Positions 8,278-17,040 are shown, counted from the first letter of the stretch. The stretch is 48,156 nt of DNA from Pseudomonadota bacterium (GCA_021848545.1 JAJZUL010000024.1:1-48156), one strand, 5' to 3'. Notes: generated from the sequence alone by a model not told the origin. A program made the numbers and translations.

Positions 8278-9806
8278 CAGGCCGCCGCCATTCGCCGGAA
8301 CTGACGCGGGCTGAGCCCCACTTCGCGCCGGAACCTTTTTTCGAAATGGCTGAGGTCGGCGAACCCCACGCGCAGGGCGATTTCGGTGACCGGCTGGTGG
8401 CGTTCCTCGGCCAGCAATTCCTTGGCCCTCTCGATGCGGATGCCGGCCAGCAGGGATTTGCACGACATGTTGAGGCCGCTGCGGAACAGAAAGCTCAAAT
8501 GGGACTGGCTGACATGGGCCTGACGGGCCAGGGCGTCGAGGCGGATCGGCTCGGCGTAATGATCGGCCAGATAAAGCACCGCCTTGCGCAGATTGGGATG
8601 CAGACCGGCCAGCGCCCGGGCGTCCTTGCGCATGGCCGAACGCACCCAATCGTCGCCGGCGGGCTCGATCGCCGGGCCCTCGGCCAGGGCCGGCACCAGC
8701 CATGGCGCGTGACGGCGGAAATCCTCGGGACCGATGGGACCGGAACCGGTCATCACCGCCAGCCGGGCGATCACCCGTTCCAGCTCATAGGCGTTTTCCG
8801 GCCAGGAATAGGCGCGGCACAAGGCCAAAGCCTCGGGTCCGATCTTTTCCCCGGCCTGGTAATCGTGCCGTTCCAGGGCGGCGATCACCAGCGGCTCGAT
8901 ATCGGCGGGCCGCGCCCGCAAGGGGGGCACCGTCACCGGCAGGAAATCCAGTTCGGCCAGCAGCGGCCGGGAAAAGCGGCCCTCCTCCACCAGCCCCCTC
9001 AGATCGGCCGCGCTTGAGGCCACCACCCGCACCCGGCCCGCCCGCGACACGTCCAGCCAATGACCAAGGCGCGATTGCATGTGCCGGGGCAAGGCGGTCT
9101 GCAAGGCGGGCGCCAGGGCGTCGATATCGCTCAGAAACAGGGTGCCGTCCTCGGCCTGGGTGAACCAGGATTCGGGACTGCCCGCCGGATGGGCGCAATC
9201 GACCTGGACGAAGGGCCGGTCGCGACGGGGACCGCAGCAATGGATGGCGGCGGCCAGGTAGGGGATTTCGGTTCCGAACTCCCCCCGCAGCAGGACGGGA
9301 AGATCGCTGTGTGCCGCCTTTTCGACGAAGATTTCGATATCCTGGATCGGCTGACTGACCCCGACCAGCCGCAGACTTCGCCCCAGCCGGTCCCTGGCCC
9401 AGCGGCACACGTCGTAACGTTTGACCAGAAAAGCGATCTGACGGGCGCAATCGGCCAGGGCGGCGCGATCGCGCCGCCCGCCATCGCCCCAGGTCAGGCC
9501 GAGAGCGCCGATGGCGGCGTCGCCATAAATCACCGGCAGATCGATGGCGGCCGTCCCGGCCCGGCGCCCGCCGGCGGGTCTCGGCCGGCGCCAATCCAGC
9601 CGCATTTGGCCGTCGGCCCGCTCCACCGACAGAATCCCGACATCGTCCAGGCGCACCCACCCGCCGCCGGCCCCCGCGGCTTCGACCAGACGCGCCATGT
9701 AGCGTTCCAGGAAATCGCAAACATCCCGGTGCGGCCGCACCATTTCCGCCAGACTGGCCGGCGGCGGCGCCAGCGCGGACCGCTCCAGCGACCAGGTCAA
9801 CGCCAT
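8277..9806 (-). CDS. GAF-like/degenerate AAA+/AraC-type regulator
   Basis: 509 residues, convergent with the reb genes. Residues about 20-140 look like a GAF-type sensor. Residues about 150-360 match the sigma-54 activator AAA+ fold (DGTLFLSDIDAL, LPVTVPPLRARPADIEPL, YSWPENAYELERVI). However, the Walker A is ruined (LLRGEFGTEI where GESGTGKE is expected), and the GAFTGA loop that touches sigma-54 is gone. The last about 100 residues are an AraC helix-turn-helix pair (IRLDALARQAHVSQSHLSFLFR; VTEIALRVGFADLSHFEKRFRREVGLSPRQFR). I infer a local regulator, perhaps of reb expression, that needs neither ATP hydrolysis nor sigma-54. Confidence 0.85.
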   Translation of the reverse strand: MALTWSLERSALAPPPASLAEMVRPHRDVCDFLERYMARLVEAAGAGGGWVRLDDVGILSVERADGQMRLDWRRPRPAGGRRAGTAAIDLPVIYGDAAIGALGLTWGDGGRRDRAALADCARQIAFLVKRYDVCRWARDRLGRSLRLVGVSQPIQDIEIFVEKAAHSDLPVLLRGEFGTEIPYLAAAIHCCGPRRDRPFVQVDCAHPAGSPESWFTQAEDGTLFLSDIDALAPALQTALPRHMQSRLGHWLDVSRAGRVRVVASSAADLRGLVEEGRFSRPLLAELDFLPVTVPPLRARPADIEPLVIAALERHDYQAGEKIGPEALALCRAYSWPENAYELERVIARLAVMTGSGPIGPEDFRRHAPWLVPALAEGPAIEPAGDDWVRSAMRKDARALAGLHPNLRKAVLYLADHYAEPIRLDALARQAHVSQSHLSFLFRSGLNMSCKSLLAGIRIERAKELLAEERHQPVTEIALRVGFADLSHFEKRFRREVGLSPRQFRRMAAA

Positions 9807-9919
9807 GGTTTATCGACAACGCGTACGGGCATCCTCGCTCCAAGACACCATGCCAGGACCGAGTTGATATACCATAGGTTGTCTAATTATGGAAGATATC
9901 TACCTTTGCTTTTCGGCCA

Positions 9920-10624
9920 TCACCGCCCCTGCTTCATTTCGCTTTCCAGATAAGGCAGCAGCGCATGGGCCAGAACCGGCGTGGTCATGCTTTGCAGCCA
10001 GATCCGGCCGGGACCGGTCAGGCGGGCGATGAACAGGCCGTCCCCGCCGAACAGGGCGTTCCTGATCCCGCGCATCATGACGATGTCGAACGCCACGCCC
10101 TCCTCGAACAGACCGATATGGCCGGGATGGACCTGCACCACCTGTCCGGGCTGCAAATCGTAGGTGACGCCCTCGCCGCCCAGACAGATCCAGGCGGTGC
10201 CCGAGCCGGTCAATTTTTGCAGGACCATCCCTTCCCCGCCCAGAATGCCGGCGCCCAACGAGCGCTGAAACCCGACCGACACCTCCACCCCCTGGGTGGC
10301 GCAGACGAAGCCGTGGCGATGAACCATGAAGCTTTTGCCCGGCGTGATGGCGATCTCCACGATCTGGCCGGGGATACTGGGAGCGAAGGTCACGGTGCCG
10401 CCGGCGCCCGTGGCCTGGAACTCGGTCATGAACAGGCCGCCGCCGCCGAGCGAGCGCTTCAGCGCGCCAAACAGGCCCGAGGCGCCGCCGCCCCCCATTC
10501 CCGTCCGCATCTGGATCGTATCGCTCATCCAGGCGAATTCGCCGGCCGCCGAAACCGCCGTCTCGCCGGGATCAAGGTGAAGTTGCAGGACCGGCATCGT
10601 CGTGCCGATGATTTCAGACCGCAT
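9920..10624 (-). CDS. AIM24/TIGR00266-family protein
   Basis: 234 residues of beta-rich, glycine-rich sequence typical of the TIGR00266 (AIM24-like) family. Examples are LDPGETAVSAAGEFAWMS, GLFMTEFQATGAGGTVTFAPSIPGQIVEI, EGMVLQKLTGSGTAWICLGGEG and GDGLFIARLTGPGRIWLQS. The biochemical role of bacterial members is unknown. No signal peptide or membrane span. A G-rich ribosome site (AGGGGGG) precedes the ATG. It follows the AraC-type regulator on the same strand with a 113-base AT-richer gap, so it likely has its own promoter. Confidence 0.85.
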   Translation of the reverse strand: MRSEIIGTTMPVLQLHLDPGETAVSAAGEFAWMSDTIQMRTGMGGGGASGLFGALKRSLGGGGLFMTEFQATGAGGTVTFAPSIPGQIVEIAITPGKSFMVHRHGFVCATQGVEVSVGFQRSLGAGILGGEGMVLQKLTGSGTAWICLGGEGVTYDLQPGQVVQVHPGHIGLFEEGVAFDIVMMRGIRNALFGGDGLFIARLTGPGRIWLQSMTTPVLAHALLPYLESEMKQGR

Positions 10625-10782
10625 GGTTCCCCCCCTGGATTACGGAAATCGACATGACCTTAGGACAAATCGCCAGCTCCACAAAGAGAAGGGATATTGG
10701 AACGGTTCCAATCCACACTTGACCCGCTTAGGGCCGAATGGGCACCATGGACATCCCCCCATGAACGGAATGAAGAGGGATC

Positions 10783-11037
10783 ATGACTACCCGAACCGCC
10801 GCCGGACTGGTTTGGACCCCCGACCGGAACGGGGCTTGGCGCGCCGAGGATTTCGACGGGATCTACAAGCTGGTGGAATGGGCGCCGGGTCAGTGGATGG
10901 ATTTCTTCTGGCAGCATGTGGAAGGCTGCGCCGACGCCCAGCCGGCCAAGGGCGGCCGCGACTGGCCCGATTTCGACACCGCCGCCGATGAAATCGTCCG
11001 GCTGGCCAAGGCCGAACGGCGTGGGCGAACCTACTGA
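10783..11037 (+). CDS. Small hypothetical protein
   Basis: 84 residues, acidic and rich in tryptophan (LVWTPDRNGAWRAEDFDGIYKLVEWAPGQWMDFFW). No signal peptide and no motif I recognise. A GAGGG site lies just before the ATG. Its stop overlaps by seven bases the 3' end of the convergent GGDEF/EAL gene. Codon use matches the neighbours, so it is likely a real gene. Confidence 0.7.
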   Translation: MTTRTAAGLVWTPDRNGAWRAEDFDGIYKLVEWAPGQWMDFFWQHVEGCADAQPAKGGRDWPDFDTAADEIVRLAKAERRGRTY

Positions 11038-14000
11038 GGGACGATCGCCGTCCCCAGGAACCGCCGTTCGAATTCCTCCGCCGGCACCGGCTTCGAGAAC
11101 AGATAGCCCTGCCCGTAATCGCAATTGGCCCGCAGCAGCATGTCGCGCTGGGCTTCCGTCTCGATTCCTTCGGCGACCACCTTCATCCCCAATTTATGGG
11201 CCATGACGATGATCGCCTCGCACAGGGCCATATCGCTGGAGTTCGGCGCGATTCCCTGCACGAACGCCTTGTCGATCTTCACGAAACTGATGCGGAAATT
11301 CTTCAGATAGGACAGGGATGAATAGCCGGTCCCGAAATCGTCCAGGGATATCTGAAACCCGTATTTTTGCAGCTTATTCAAATCAGCGTAAACATCAACG
11401 CCCGTATCCAGAAACAAACCCTCGGTTATTTCGATAATCATATTCCCGCCATCAAGCCCAATGCCTTTCAAATAAGCATTCCATTCGTCGGACACGCTGT
11501 TCTTCTGATGGAATTGCACCGGCGATTTGTTGACACTGACTTGAACCAGCGTTCCGAAATTCCGCAACCATGCGGCGACCTGGTTGGCGGCCTCCTTGAA
11601 CGCCCAATCCCCGATGGGATTGATCAGGCCGTTCTTTTCGGCGATGGGGATGAAGGCGCCGGGACCGATCATCCCCTTGGCGGGATGGACCCAGCGGATC
11701 AAGGCCTCGGCCTTGCCGACGGCGCCGGTGCGGAGATCGACGATGGGCTGATAAAACATCCGAAACTGCGATCCGGCCAGCGCGGCGCGAAGATCCAGGG
11801 CCAGATCGGCGCGCCGGACCGCTTCTTCCTGCATCTCGGGCTGGAAATAATGGAAGCGGTTGCGTCCCAGGCGCTTGGCTTCGTACATGGCCTGATCGGC
11901 ATTCTTCAACAGCCCGTCCACGCTGTCGGAATCGCCGGGAAACAGGGTGATGCCGATGCTGGCCGAAACGAAAGACGTCTCGCCATTCAGCCGGTAGGGT
12001 TCCGACAGAGCGACCAGAATGGTGCCGGCGATGTCGTCGATACCGGCCAGATCGGTGGGATCGGACAGAAGGACCGTGAATTCATCCCCCCCTAAGCGAC
12101 TGACCAGATCCGTCTTGCGCAGACAGGCGGTCAGCCGCCTGGAGACTTCGCACAGCAGCAGGTCGCCGATTCCGTGGCCGCGCGCGTCGTTGACCTCCTT
12201 GAAATTGTCCAGATCGATGAACATCACCACCAGCGAACGGCCGCTCCGCGTCGCTTTTCCGATCTCCGTGGCGAGATGTTCGGTGAACATCCGCCGGTTG
12301 GGAAGGCCCGTCAGGGGATCGAAATTGGCCTGTTGCCAGATGGTTTCCAGGAATTCCTTTTCCTTGGTGATGTCGGAAAACAGACCGACCCTTTTCAAAG
12401 GGGTCCCATCTTCGGCGAAAATCGTATTGACCGACAGCAGCTCGGGAAAGATTTCACCGTTCTTGCGGCGATTCCATATCTCGCCCCTCCAGGTCCCCTT
12501 CTTGACCAGATCGCTCCAGAACGCCCTGTAAAAGGCGGAATCATGCCGGTCCGAGCGCAGAATACTCATGGATTTGCCGACGACGTCGGCTTTCGAGTAG
12601 CCCGTAACGTCGGTGAAGGCGCTGTTTATGGTCAGAATGGTGCCGGCCTGATCGGTCACCACCATCGCCTCGTCGCTTTTTTCATAGACGAGGGCCGCCA
12701 GCTTCAAATCCTCTTCCGCCTGTTTTTTTTGGGTGATGTCCTCGACCAGGGTGATCAGATGAAGCCGGCGGCCATCCGCGTCGTGCTGCACCGATGTGGT
12801 GAGGTGGACCCAGACCAGCGTCCCGTCCTTGCGCCGGTAGCGTTTCTCCAGGGTGGCCACCTTGACGGTTCCGTCGCGCAGACTGGCGACGCTCCCCAGG
12901 CTTTCCCCGATCTCCTCCTCCAGGCTGATGTCCTGGAAGGTCATGGTCAGCAATTCCTCGACCGAATAGCCGACGATCTTTGCGAAACGCTCGTTGCAGC
13001 GCAGGAAACGCCCGTCGAAATCGGTATGGATGATGCCCATGGCGGCCTGCTCGAACGAGGATCGAAAGCGCTCCTCGCTGATGCGCATGCGCTCCTCGGA
13101 CAATTTGCGCTCGGCCAGTTCCTCGATCAGACGCCGCTGTTCGGTCACATCCTGAATGGTGCCGTGAAGACTCTTCGCGCCGTCCCGGGCGTTGGCCGTG
13201 AATTCGCACCGCAATTCGACCTGAAGCGGCGGCTTTTCTTGGTCGGCGCGCGCCGGGAAGCGCAGCAGCGACGTAAACCCCACGCCGGTCTCGATCGCGC
13301 GCCGGAACCCGTCTTGCACCTGATCGGCCTGATCGGCCGAAAGCCCCCGCACCAGCAGGCTCAGGGAGGGGCGCTCCGATCGGGCGATTTTCAATATGGA
13401 GAAGATTTCCGCCGACCAGACCCAGCGATCGGCGGGGAAATGCCATTCCCAGGCCCCCAGCCGGGCGATGCCCTGGGCTTCGGACAAAAGCCGTTCGCTC
13501 CGCTTGAGATTCTTGAACAGCAACTCGGTCGGATCGCGCAACGCGGTGACGACGATCGCCTTATAAATCAGGTAGAAATAGCATATTTTTAATATGTGCC
13601 CCAGCTCATTCGTAAAATCATTCATAAAAACACGATGATAATCTGTAAAACAGAGCTCTGAAAAAATCATGACGACCAAAGCGGCCGACAATTGATTTAT
13701 TATTTTTTTTGAAAATTTTGTGTTTTTCGTCCTGAGAATGATCAAGGCCAGGACATCGATCCCGCAAATCACATATTCGCTGTAAATCTTGAAATCGGTC
13801 AGCCCCTTGCCCGGAACGAAACATACCGGGAAGGTCTTGAACACCAGGATCGACAGAATGATCGCGGCGGTCACGGCGGCATAGGCCGGGACCAGATAGC
13901 GCATTCTCAATAGGAAATTCGATTCCATCGCCAGAAACCCGGCCAGCATGGTGATCGATTCCATAAGACGCGCCGCCACCCAAAACTGAGGCGCGTAATA

Positions 14001-14339
14001 CCCATAATCCGTAAATATAGGCATTCCCGCATAGGAAAGCGTATGCAACAAATCCAGCGTACTGACAAACACACAACTTATACCAACGAAACGCATATAT
14101 TTATTGTCGATGATCTCCCAATTGTTAATGGTTACCAAAAAAATTGTCATGGACACGATTATGCTGAACATTTCAGCAAGCGTGTGAAACAGTAGATAAT
14201 TATATATTTTTGTTGTTGCGGTTATGGCAACAAGCATGGCGAGGAACACAAGTCCCTCGGTCAGGCCTATTCCCAGGAATGACGGCCTGTTTTTTTCCAC
14301 ATAGGGATTTTGATCGAACGTCGTCATATCCGGCATCAT
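11031..14339 (-). CDS. Membrane MASE3-type/PAS/GGDEF/EAL cyclic-di-GMP protein
   Basis: 1102 residues. Several N-terminal transmembrane helices (about 25-265) fit a MASE3-type sensor. They are followed by three PAS-like segments (about 285-400, 420-540, 545-665), a GGDEF domain and an EAL domain. The GGDEF motif is intact (750-754), with an RxxD product-inhibition site five residues before it (741-744). EAL is at 878-880, and the downstream EITEG, DDFGTGYSS, KIDKAF and EGIET motifs are kept, so both synthase and phosphodiesterase activity are possible. The membrane part is AT-richer than the rest. It likely ties cyclic-di-GMP to a membrane or redox signal. Confidence 0.93.
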   Translation of the reverse strand: MMPDMTTFDQNPYVEKNRPSFLGIGLTEGLVFLAMLVAITATTKIYNYLLFHTLAEMFSIIVSMTIFLVTINNWEIIDNKYMRFVGISCVFVSTLDLLHTLSYAGMPIFTDYGYYAPQFWVAARLMESITMLAGFLAMESNFLLRMRYLVPAYAAVTAAIILSILVFKTFPVCFVPGKGLTDFKIYSEYVICGIDVLALIILRTKNTKFSKKIINQLSAALVVMIFSELCFTDYHRVFMNDFTNELGHILKICYFYLIYKAIVVTALRDPTELLFKNLKRSERLLSEAQGIARLGAWEWHFPADRWVWSAEIFSILKIARSERPSLSLLVRGLSADQADQVQDGFRRAIETGVGFTSLLRFPARADQEKPPLQVELRCEFTANARDGAKSLHGTIQDVTEQRRLIEELAERKLSEERMRISEERFRSSFEQAAMGIIHTDFDGRFLRCNERFAKIVGYSVEELLTMTFQDISLEEEIGESLGSVASLRDGTVKVATLEKRYRRKDGTLVWVHLTTSVQHDADGRRLHLITLVEDITQKKQAEEDLKLAALVYEKSDEAMVVTDQAGTILTINSAFTDVTGYSKADVVGKSMSILRSDRHDSAFYRAFWSDLVKKGTWRGEIWNRRKNGEIFPELLSVNTIFAEDGTPLKRVGLFSDITKEKEFLETIWQQANFDPLTGLPNRRMFTEHLATEIGKATRSGRSLVVMFIDLDNFKEVNDARGHGIGDLLLCEVSRRLTACLRKTDLVSRLGGDEFTVLLSDPTDLAGIDDIAGTILVALSEPYRLNGETSFVSASIGITLFPGDSDSVDGLLKNADQAMYEAKRLGRNRFHYFQPEMQEEAVRRADLALDLRAALAGSQFRMFYQPIVDLRTGAVGKAEALIRWVHPAKGMIGPGAFIPIAEKNGLINPIGDWAFKEAANQVAAWLRNFGTLVQVSVNKSPVQFHQKNSVSDEWNAYLKGIGLDGGNMIIEITEGLFLDTGVDVYADLNKLQKYGFQISLDDFGTGYSSLSYLKNFRISFVKIDKAFVQGIAPNSSDMALCEAIIVMAHKLGMKVVAEGIETEAQRDMLLRANCDYGQGYLFSKPVPAEEFERRFLGTAIVPQ

Positions 14340-14344
14340 CGCTT

Positions 14345-14375
14345 AGAGCCCGACCCGAAACTCGCCATGGCGGCC
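14345..14375. repeat. Inverted half-copy of the 8134-8277 element
   Basis: Thirty of 31 bases match the complement of 8247-8277 (one G/C change at 14361). With the 8.1-kb element it brackets the regulator, AIM24, small ORF and GGDEF/EAL genes in opposite orientation. It lies five bases upstream of the GGDEF/EAL start codon, so it replaces or forms part of that gene's leader. Confidence 0.7.
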
Positions 14376-14526
14376 CCGGAACGATCACGCAAGCGGTGAT
14401 CCGTCCGTCATCGCTTTGCCGCCCCGTCACGATGCCTCCCTCACCCCAGCCTAAAACCGGATGCGATCGGGTTGAAGCGCGAAAAGGCGGAAGAGCGCCA
14501 CGGTCGCCCCCCGTGCGCGGGTCGGA

Positions 14527-14871
14527 TCAGAACGTCTTGCCGTTCCACCCCCAAAGCCGGCCTTCGGGCGCGCTCATCTCGATATAGACGCGGTCCGCCC
14601 CGACGCCCAACCGCTCGCCCAGAAAAGCGGTCAAAATCTTCGATATCTCGGCCGCGTCGGAGGTGGTCAGGCCGATGCTTTTGGCCTCGACATAGGCCGT
14701 GGGACCGTCGCCGCCGCCGAACACCATGGCCCGGCCGTCATCGAGCGCCGCCATGACGTAGGTTTCCGGTTTGTGGAACAGGCTCGCCCCCAGGCGCGAC
14801 AGGTCGGCCAGAAACGCCGGCTTCGCCGACGGATCGACGGTGACGTTGGTCTCGATACGGATCACGGGCAT
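14527..14871 (-). CDS. MIF-like tautomerase
   Basis: 114 residues, the usual size for the macrophage migration inhibitory factor family. Proline 2 is the catalytic base after Met removal. The family signature can be followed through KPETYVMAALDD, the YVEAKSIG strand, ISKILTAFLGERLGVGADRVYIE and the C-terminal WGWNGKTF. Such enzymes tautomerise phenylpyruvate-like keto-enol substrates; the physiological substrate here is unknown. No signal peptide. It is monocistronic by spacing. Confidence 0.9.
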   Translation of the reverse strand: MPVIRIETNVTVDPSAKPAFLADLSRLGASLFHKPETYVMAALDDGRAMVFGGGDGPTAYVEAKSIGLTTSDAAEISKILTAFLGERLGVGADRVYIEMSAPEGRLWGWNGKTF

Positions 14872-14986
14872 GGCACCTCACCGCCTTTCAATCATCAATC
14901 GGAACGCGTTTGAGTTTAGCCCGGATTTCTCACGCTTACACCGATTTGGCAAAGCCGAATCCGGCGGCGGGAGCCGGGCGGCGCGG

Positions 14987-15244
14987 TCAGTTCACCACAT
15001 GGTGGGACAATGCGAATCCCAATTCGGCCGCGACGTCGGGCGTCGCATACTGGGCGACGGTCTGGCCGACCACGTCGATGTCCCTGCGCCGCGCGGCCTC
15101 GTCGATGTCGCCGGCGCCGATGAGCCCGCCGAGAACGCGGGTCAGCGCATGCTTGGCCTGACCGGGCGTCGCGCCAGAGGCGCGGACGGTCTCGGCCAGG
15201 AGAAGGGCCAATGCCTCGACGACGGGCGTTGGAGAATCGGTCAT
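14987..15244 (-). CDS. Small hypothetical protein coupled to HAD gene
   Basis: 85 residues, mostly helical (VVEALALLLAETVRASGATPGQAKHALTRVLGG). No domain recognised. Its ATG overlaps the stop of the upstream HAD gene (ATGA, 15241-15244), so translation is probably coupled. It does not look like the missing C-terminal half of that HAD protein. Confidence 0.6.
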   Translation of the reverse strand: MTDSPTPVVEALALLLAETVRASGATPGQAKHALTRVLGGLIGAGDIDEAARRRDIDVVGQTVAQYATPDVAAELGFALSHHVVN

Positions 15245-15666
15245 GACAGTCTCCCCGCGAAACCAGCTATGGGTGAAAGGTAGGACAGCGGGACCGATTC
15301 CCGCAATGCCCGCGACGACGCGATCGGGGTGTTGGTCACCACCGCCAGGGCCGCGCCGGCCGCCTTCAAATCCGCCAGCACCATCCGGGCGCCGGGATAC
15401 AGGCTGCTGCGGACGTGGTCATGCTCCTGATAGCCCCTCAGGAACCGCTTGGCATGAAAATCGATTTCCGGATCAGGCAAAACGCCCCCCTGTTCCGCCA
15501 GGGACAGGGCGATCAGATCATGGGCGCCGGCCCCCATGATCCGTTGAACCAATTCCACCCCGGCCGTGCCGTAACCGGCCCCCGCCAGATAGGCGTCAAG
15601 GGCGGCGGCGAGGTCGCCGACCGAATCCACCAGGGTTCCATCGAGATCAAAGGCGATCAGCATCAT
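15241..15666 (-). CDS. Truncated HAD-family (phosphoglycolate-phosphatase-like) protein
   Basis: 141 residues; intact Gph-type phosphatases have about 215-225. HAD motif I is present (FDLDGTLVDS, nucleophile Asp7), followed by the helical cap and motif II (VVTNTP near 115-120). After ESVPLSY the sequence leaves the family, so the motif III lysine and motif IV acids that hold magnesium are missing. It is probably a deleted, inactive remnant, though the coupled downstream gene is still open. It sits beside the island junction, which may explain the damage. Confidence 0.7.
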   Translation of the reverse strand: MMLIAFDLDGTLVDSVGDLAAALDAYLAGAGYGTAGVELVQRIMGAGAHDLIALSLAEQGGVLPDPEIDFHAKRFLRGYQEHDHVRSSLYPGARMVLADLKAAGAALAVVTNTPIASSRALRESVPLSYLSPIAGFAGRLS

Positions 15667-15710
15667 GGACTCTCGCTGTCCGGGCCGCCCGATGACGGAA
15701 TGACCAAAAC

Positions 15711-15731
15711 AAAAACCGCCCGAAGGCGGTT
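15711..15731 (-). terminator. Terminator downstream of the old tRNA-Glu
   Basis: Read on the minus strand, AACCGCC-TTCG-GGCGGTT (15714-15731) forms a 7-bp stem with a UUCG-type tetraloop, followed by a T-rich run (TTTTTGTTTT). It faces away from the tRNA-Glu fragment at 15986-16030 and has no gene of its own, so it is best read as the original tRNA terminator. Confidence 0.75.
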
Positions 15732-15772
15732 GGTGGCCGGTTATCGTTATCCATTGATTGGCTTGGCGTCCC

Positions 15773-15984
15773 CAGGGGAATCGGGTGAACCCGCTTCCCC
15801 TGCATTATGTCTATTTCCCTCAATCGCCGGGCGGGCGCGTCCGCGCCCTTGGCTATCCTCGCTTGCGCGATCTCTGGGTTATCTTCGCTTGCGCTCCGGG
15901 GCCCCGATGGGGCCTCTCCGCACGCTGCGGCGGCCTCAACGGCCTGGTCGCTCCGCTCCAACGCGCCTTCACCCGATTACCCTG
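15773..15984. mobile_element. MITE copy 2, inserted in a tRNA-Glu 3' end
   Basis: A 212-bp element with 17-bp terminal inverted repeats, CAGGGGAATCGGGTGAA (15773-15789) and TTCACCCGATTACCCTG (15968-15984), 16 of 17 matching. TGGCGTCCC occurs at 15764-15772, directly left of the element, and again at 15986-15994, one base right of it: a 9-bp target duplication (10 with one mismatch). It encodes no protein. The left end can also fold on itself. The ends match those of the ISAs1-type remnant at 43444-43966, the likely source of mobilisation. Confidence 0.85.
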
Positions 15985-15985
15985 C

Positions 15986-16030
15986 TGGCGTCCCCAAGGG
16001 GATTCGCCCCCCTGTTACCGCCGTGAAAGG
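15986..16030 (-). other. 3' fragment of tRNA-Glu (TTC), island attachment site
   Basis: On the minus strand these 45 bases read as tRNA-Glu from the last base of the anticodon 5' stem through CTTTCAC (anticodon TTC), the GGCGG stem, the T-arm and GGGGACGCCA. The 5' half (acceptor, D-arm) is absent. The T-loop has decayed (GGCGAAT for TTCGAAT), so it is not a working tRNA. A cut at the anticodon loop is a classic integrase crossover position, so I read this as the displaced 3' end left at the edge of a genomic island that begins at about 16031. Confidence 0.82.
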
Positions 16031-16178
16031 ATGAAACAGATGATACGCCCACCTAGGATGAAATGCGACAGCATACTGTTTTAAAAAGATATTTCATTGA
16101 TTCCACCTGGGCCTGCCAGATCGGAATTCACCCCGTTTTAGACCGCTATTGGACCAAAATCACGCGGATAAAATCAGC

Positions 16179-16595
16179 TCAAATCCGGGATTTCATCTCG
16201 GTGGGCGTGAGGATGGAGACCGGGAACGACTCCGCCAAGGCCAGCAAATCGCCATCGCCGGTAACCAGAACATCAGCCCGGCCCGCCACAGCCAGAAACA
16301 GGAACGGACGGTCGAATGGATCCCGGCACTCGGGCACCGGTGGCGGAGGGTGCGGGATCGTCACCGTTTCACACCATGGCAGGTAATCCGCCAACAGATC
16401 CTCCCGGTCGGATACGTCCAAACCGAATTTCGGATAAGCCAGCACCCGCACCAATTCAGAGACCGTGTCCCGGCTGGCCAGAGGGAGAATCCTCTCGGAC
16501 TGCCAAGACGTTCTCAGCCACGTCATGGACGCGCTGCGAAACAGCAATGCGGACAGAAGGACATTGGTATCCAACACCACGCGAGGGGGTGTCAT
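16179..16595 (-). CDS. PIN-domain toxin (putative ribonuclease)
   Basis: 138-residue PIN-fold protein of the COG1569 type. Conserved acids are seen in VVLDTNVLLSA (Asp9), SELVRVL, CRDPFDRPFL and VTGDGDLL, which would bind the metal of an RNase. Its ATG overlaps the antitoxin's stop by one base, the usual layout of a type II toxin-antitoxin pair. It lies just inside the tRNA-Glu junction, so it probably helps maintain the island. Confidence 0.87.
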   Translation of the reverse strand: MTPPRVVLDTNVLLSALLFRSASMTWLRTSWQSERILPLASRDTVSELVRVLAYPKFGLDVSDREDLLADYLPWCETVTIPHPPPPVPECRDPFDRPFLFLAVAGRADVLVTGDGDLLALAESFPVSILTPTEMKSRI

Positions 16596-16816
16596 CAGGG
16601 TCGACGCGCCCAGGTAACGGCACCGTCGATATCAGATTCGGACAGGTTCAACGCCTCCAGTTTGGCGCGAACGGCGTCGGCGCGATGAATGCGTACCGGC
16701 GTCAGCACGATGCGGCCATTTTCTTCCGCAACGTCGAAATATTCCGCGCCCTTGACGGCGGCAACCACCGCCTTCGGCAAGGTAAGCTGGTTCTTTGAGG
16801 TCAATTTTGCGAGCAT
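16595..16816 (-). CDS. AbrB/MazE-type antitoxin
   Basis: 73 residues from the ATG at 16816 (an in-frame ATG at 16828 would add MECA). The N-terminus LAKLTSKNQLTLPKAVVAAV is the AbrB/SpoVT swapped-hairpin DNA-binding fold; the C-terminus would wrap the toxin. The start at 16816 fits the family and has GTGGA upstream. First gene of the pair, likely self-repressing. Confidence 0.85.
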   Translation of the reverse strand: MLAKLTSKNQLTLPKAVVAAVKGAEYFDVAEENGRIVLTPVRIHRADAVRAKLEALNLSESDIDGAVTWARRP

Positions 16817-17040
16817 GGCGCATTCCACGGTAAGGGACCACGAAAATATGGTCTCCTTACCCCCTTACTTCAAGGGGAGTCATGCGACCAAACCCCAGAA
16901 CGAGGGTTTCTTTCCGTGTTCCCGCCTCAGTTTGGCGACGCAGACGTTGTGATCATCGAATCCACCGAAATCCGTGATGCCCGAGGACAGGCTGGCGCAT
17001 TCCATAAGGCGGCGCGCCGCATGCCGTCCCGCCATCACGG

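Noticed and set aside
14987..15244. 85-residue ORF as the missing half of the HAD phosphatase
   Set aside because: It has no HAD motif III or IV and a helical composition unlike the family core.
15758..16084. 108-residue frame through the MITE and tRNA-Glu fragment
   Set aside because: The frame is made of repeat and tRNA sequence; the same peptide recurs at the MITE copy at the window start.
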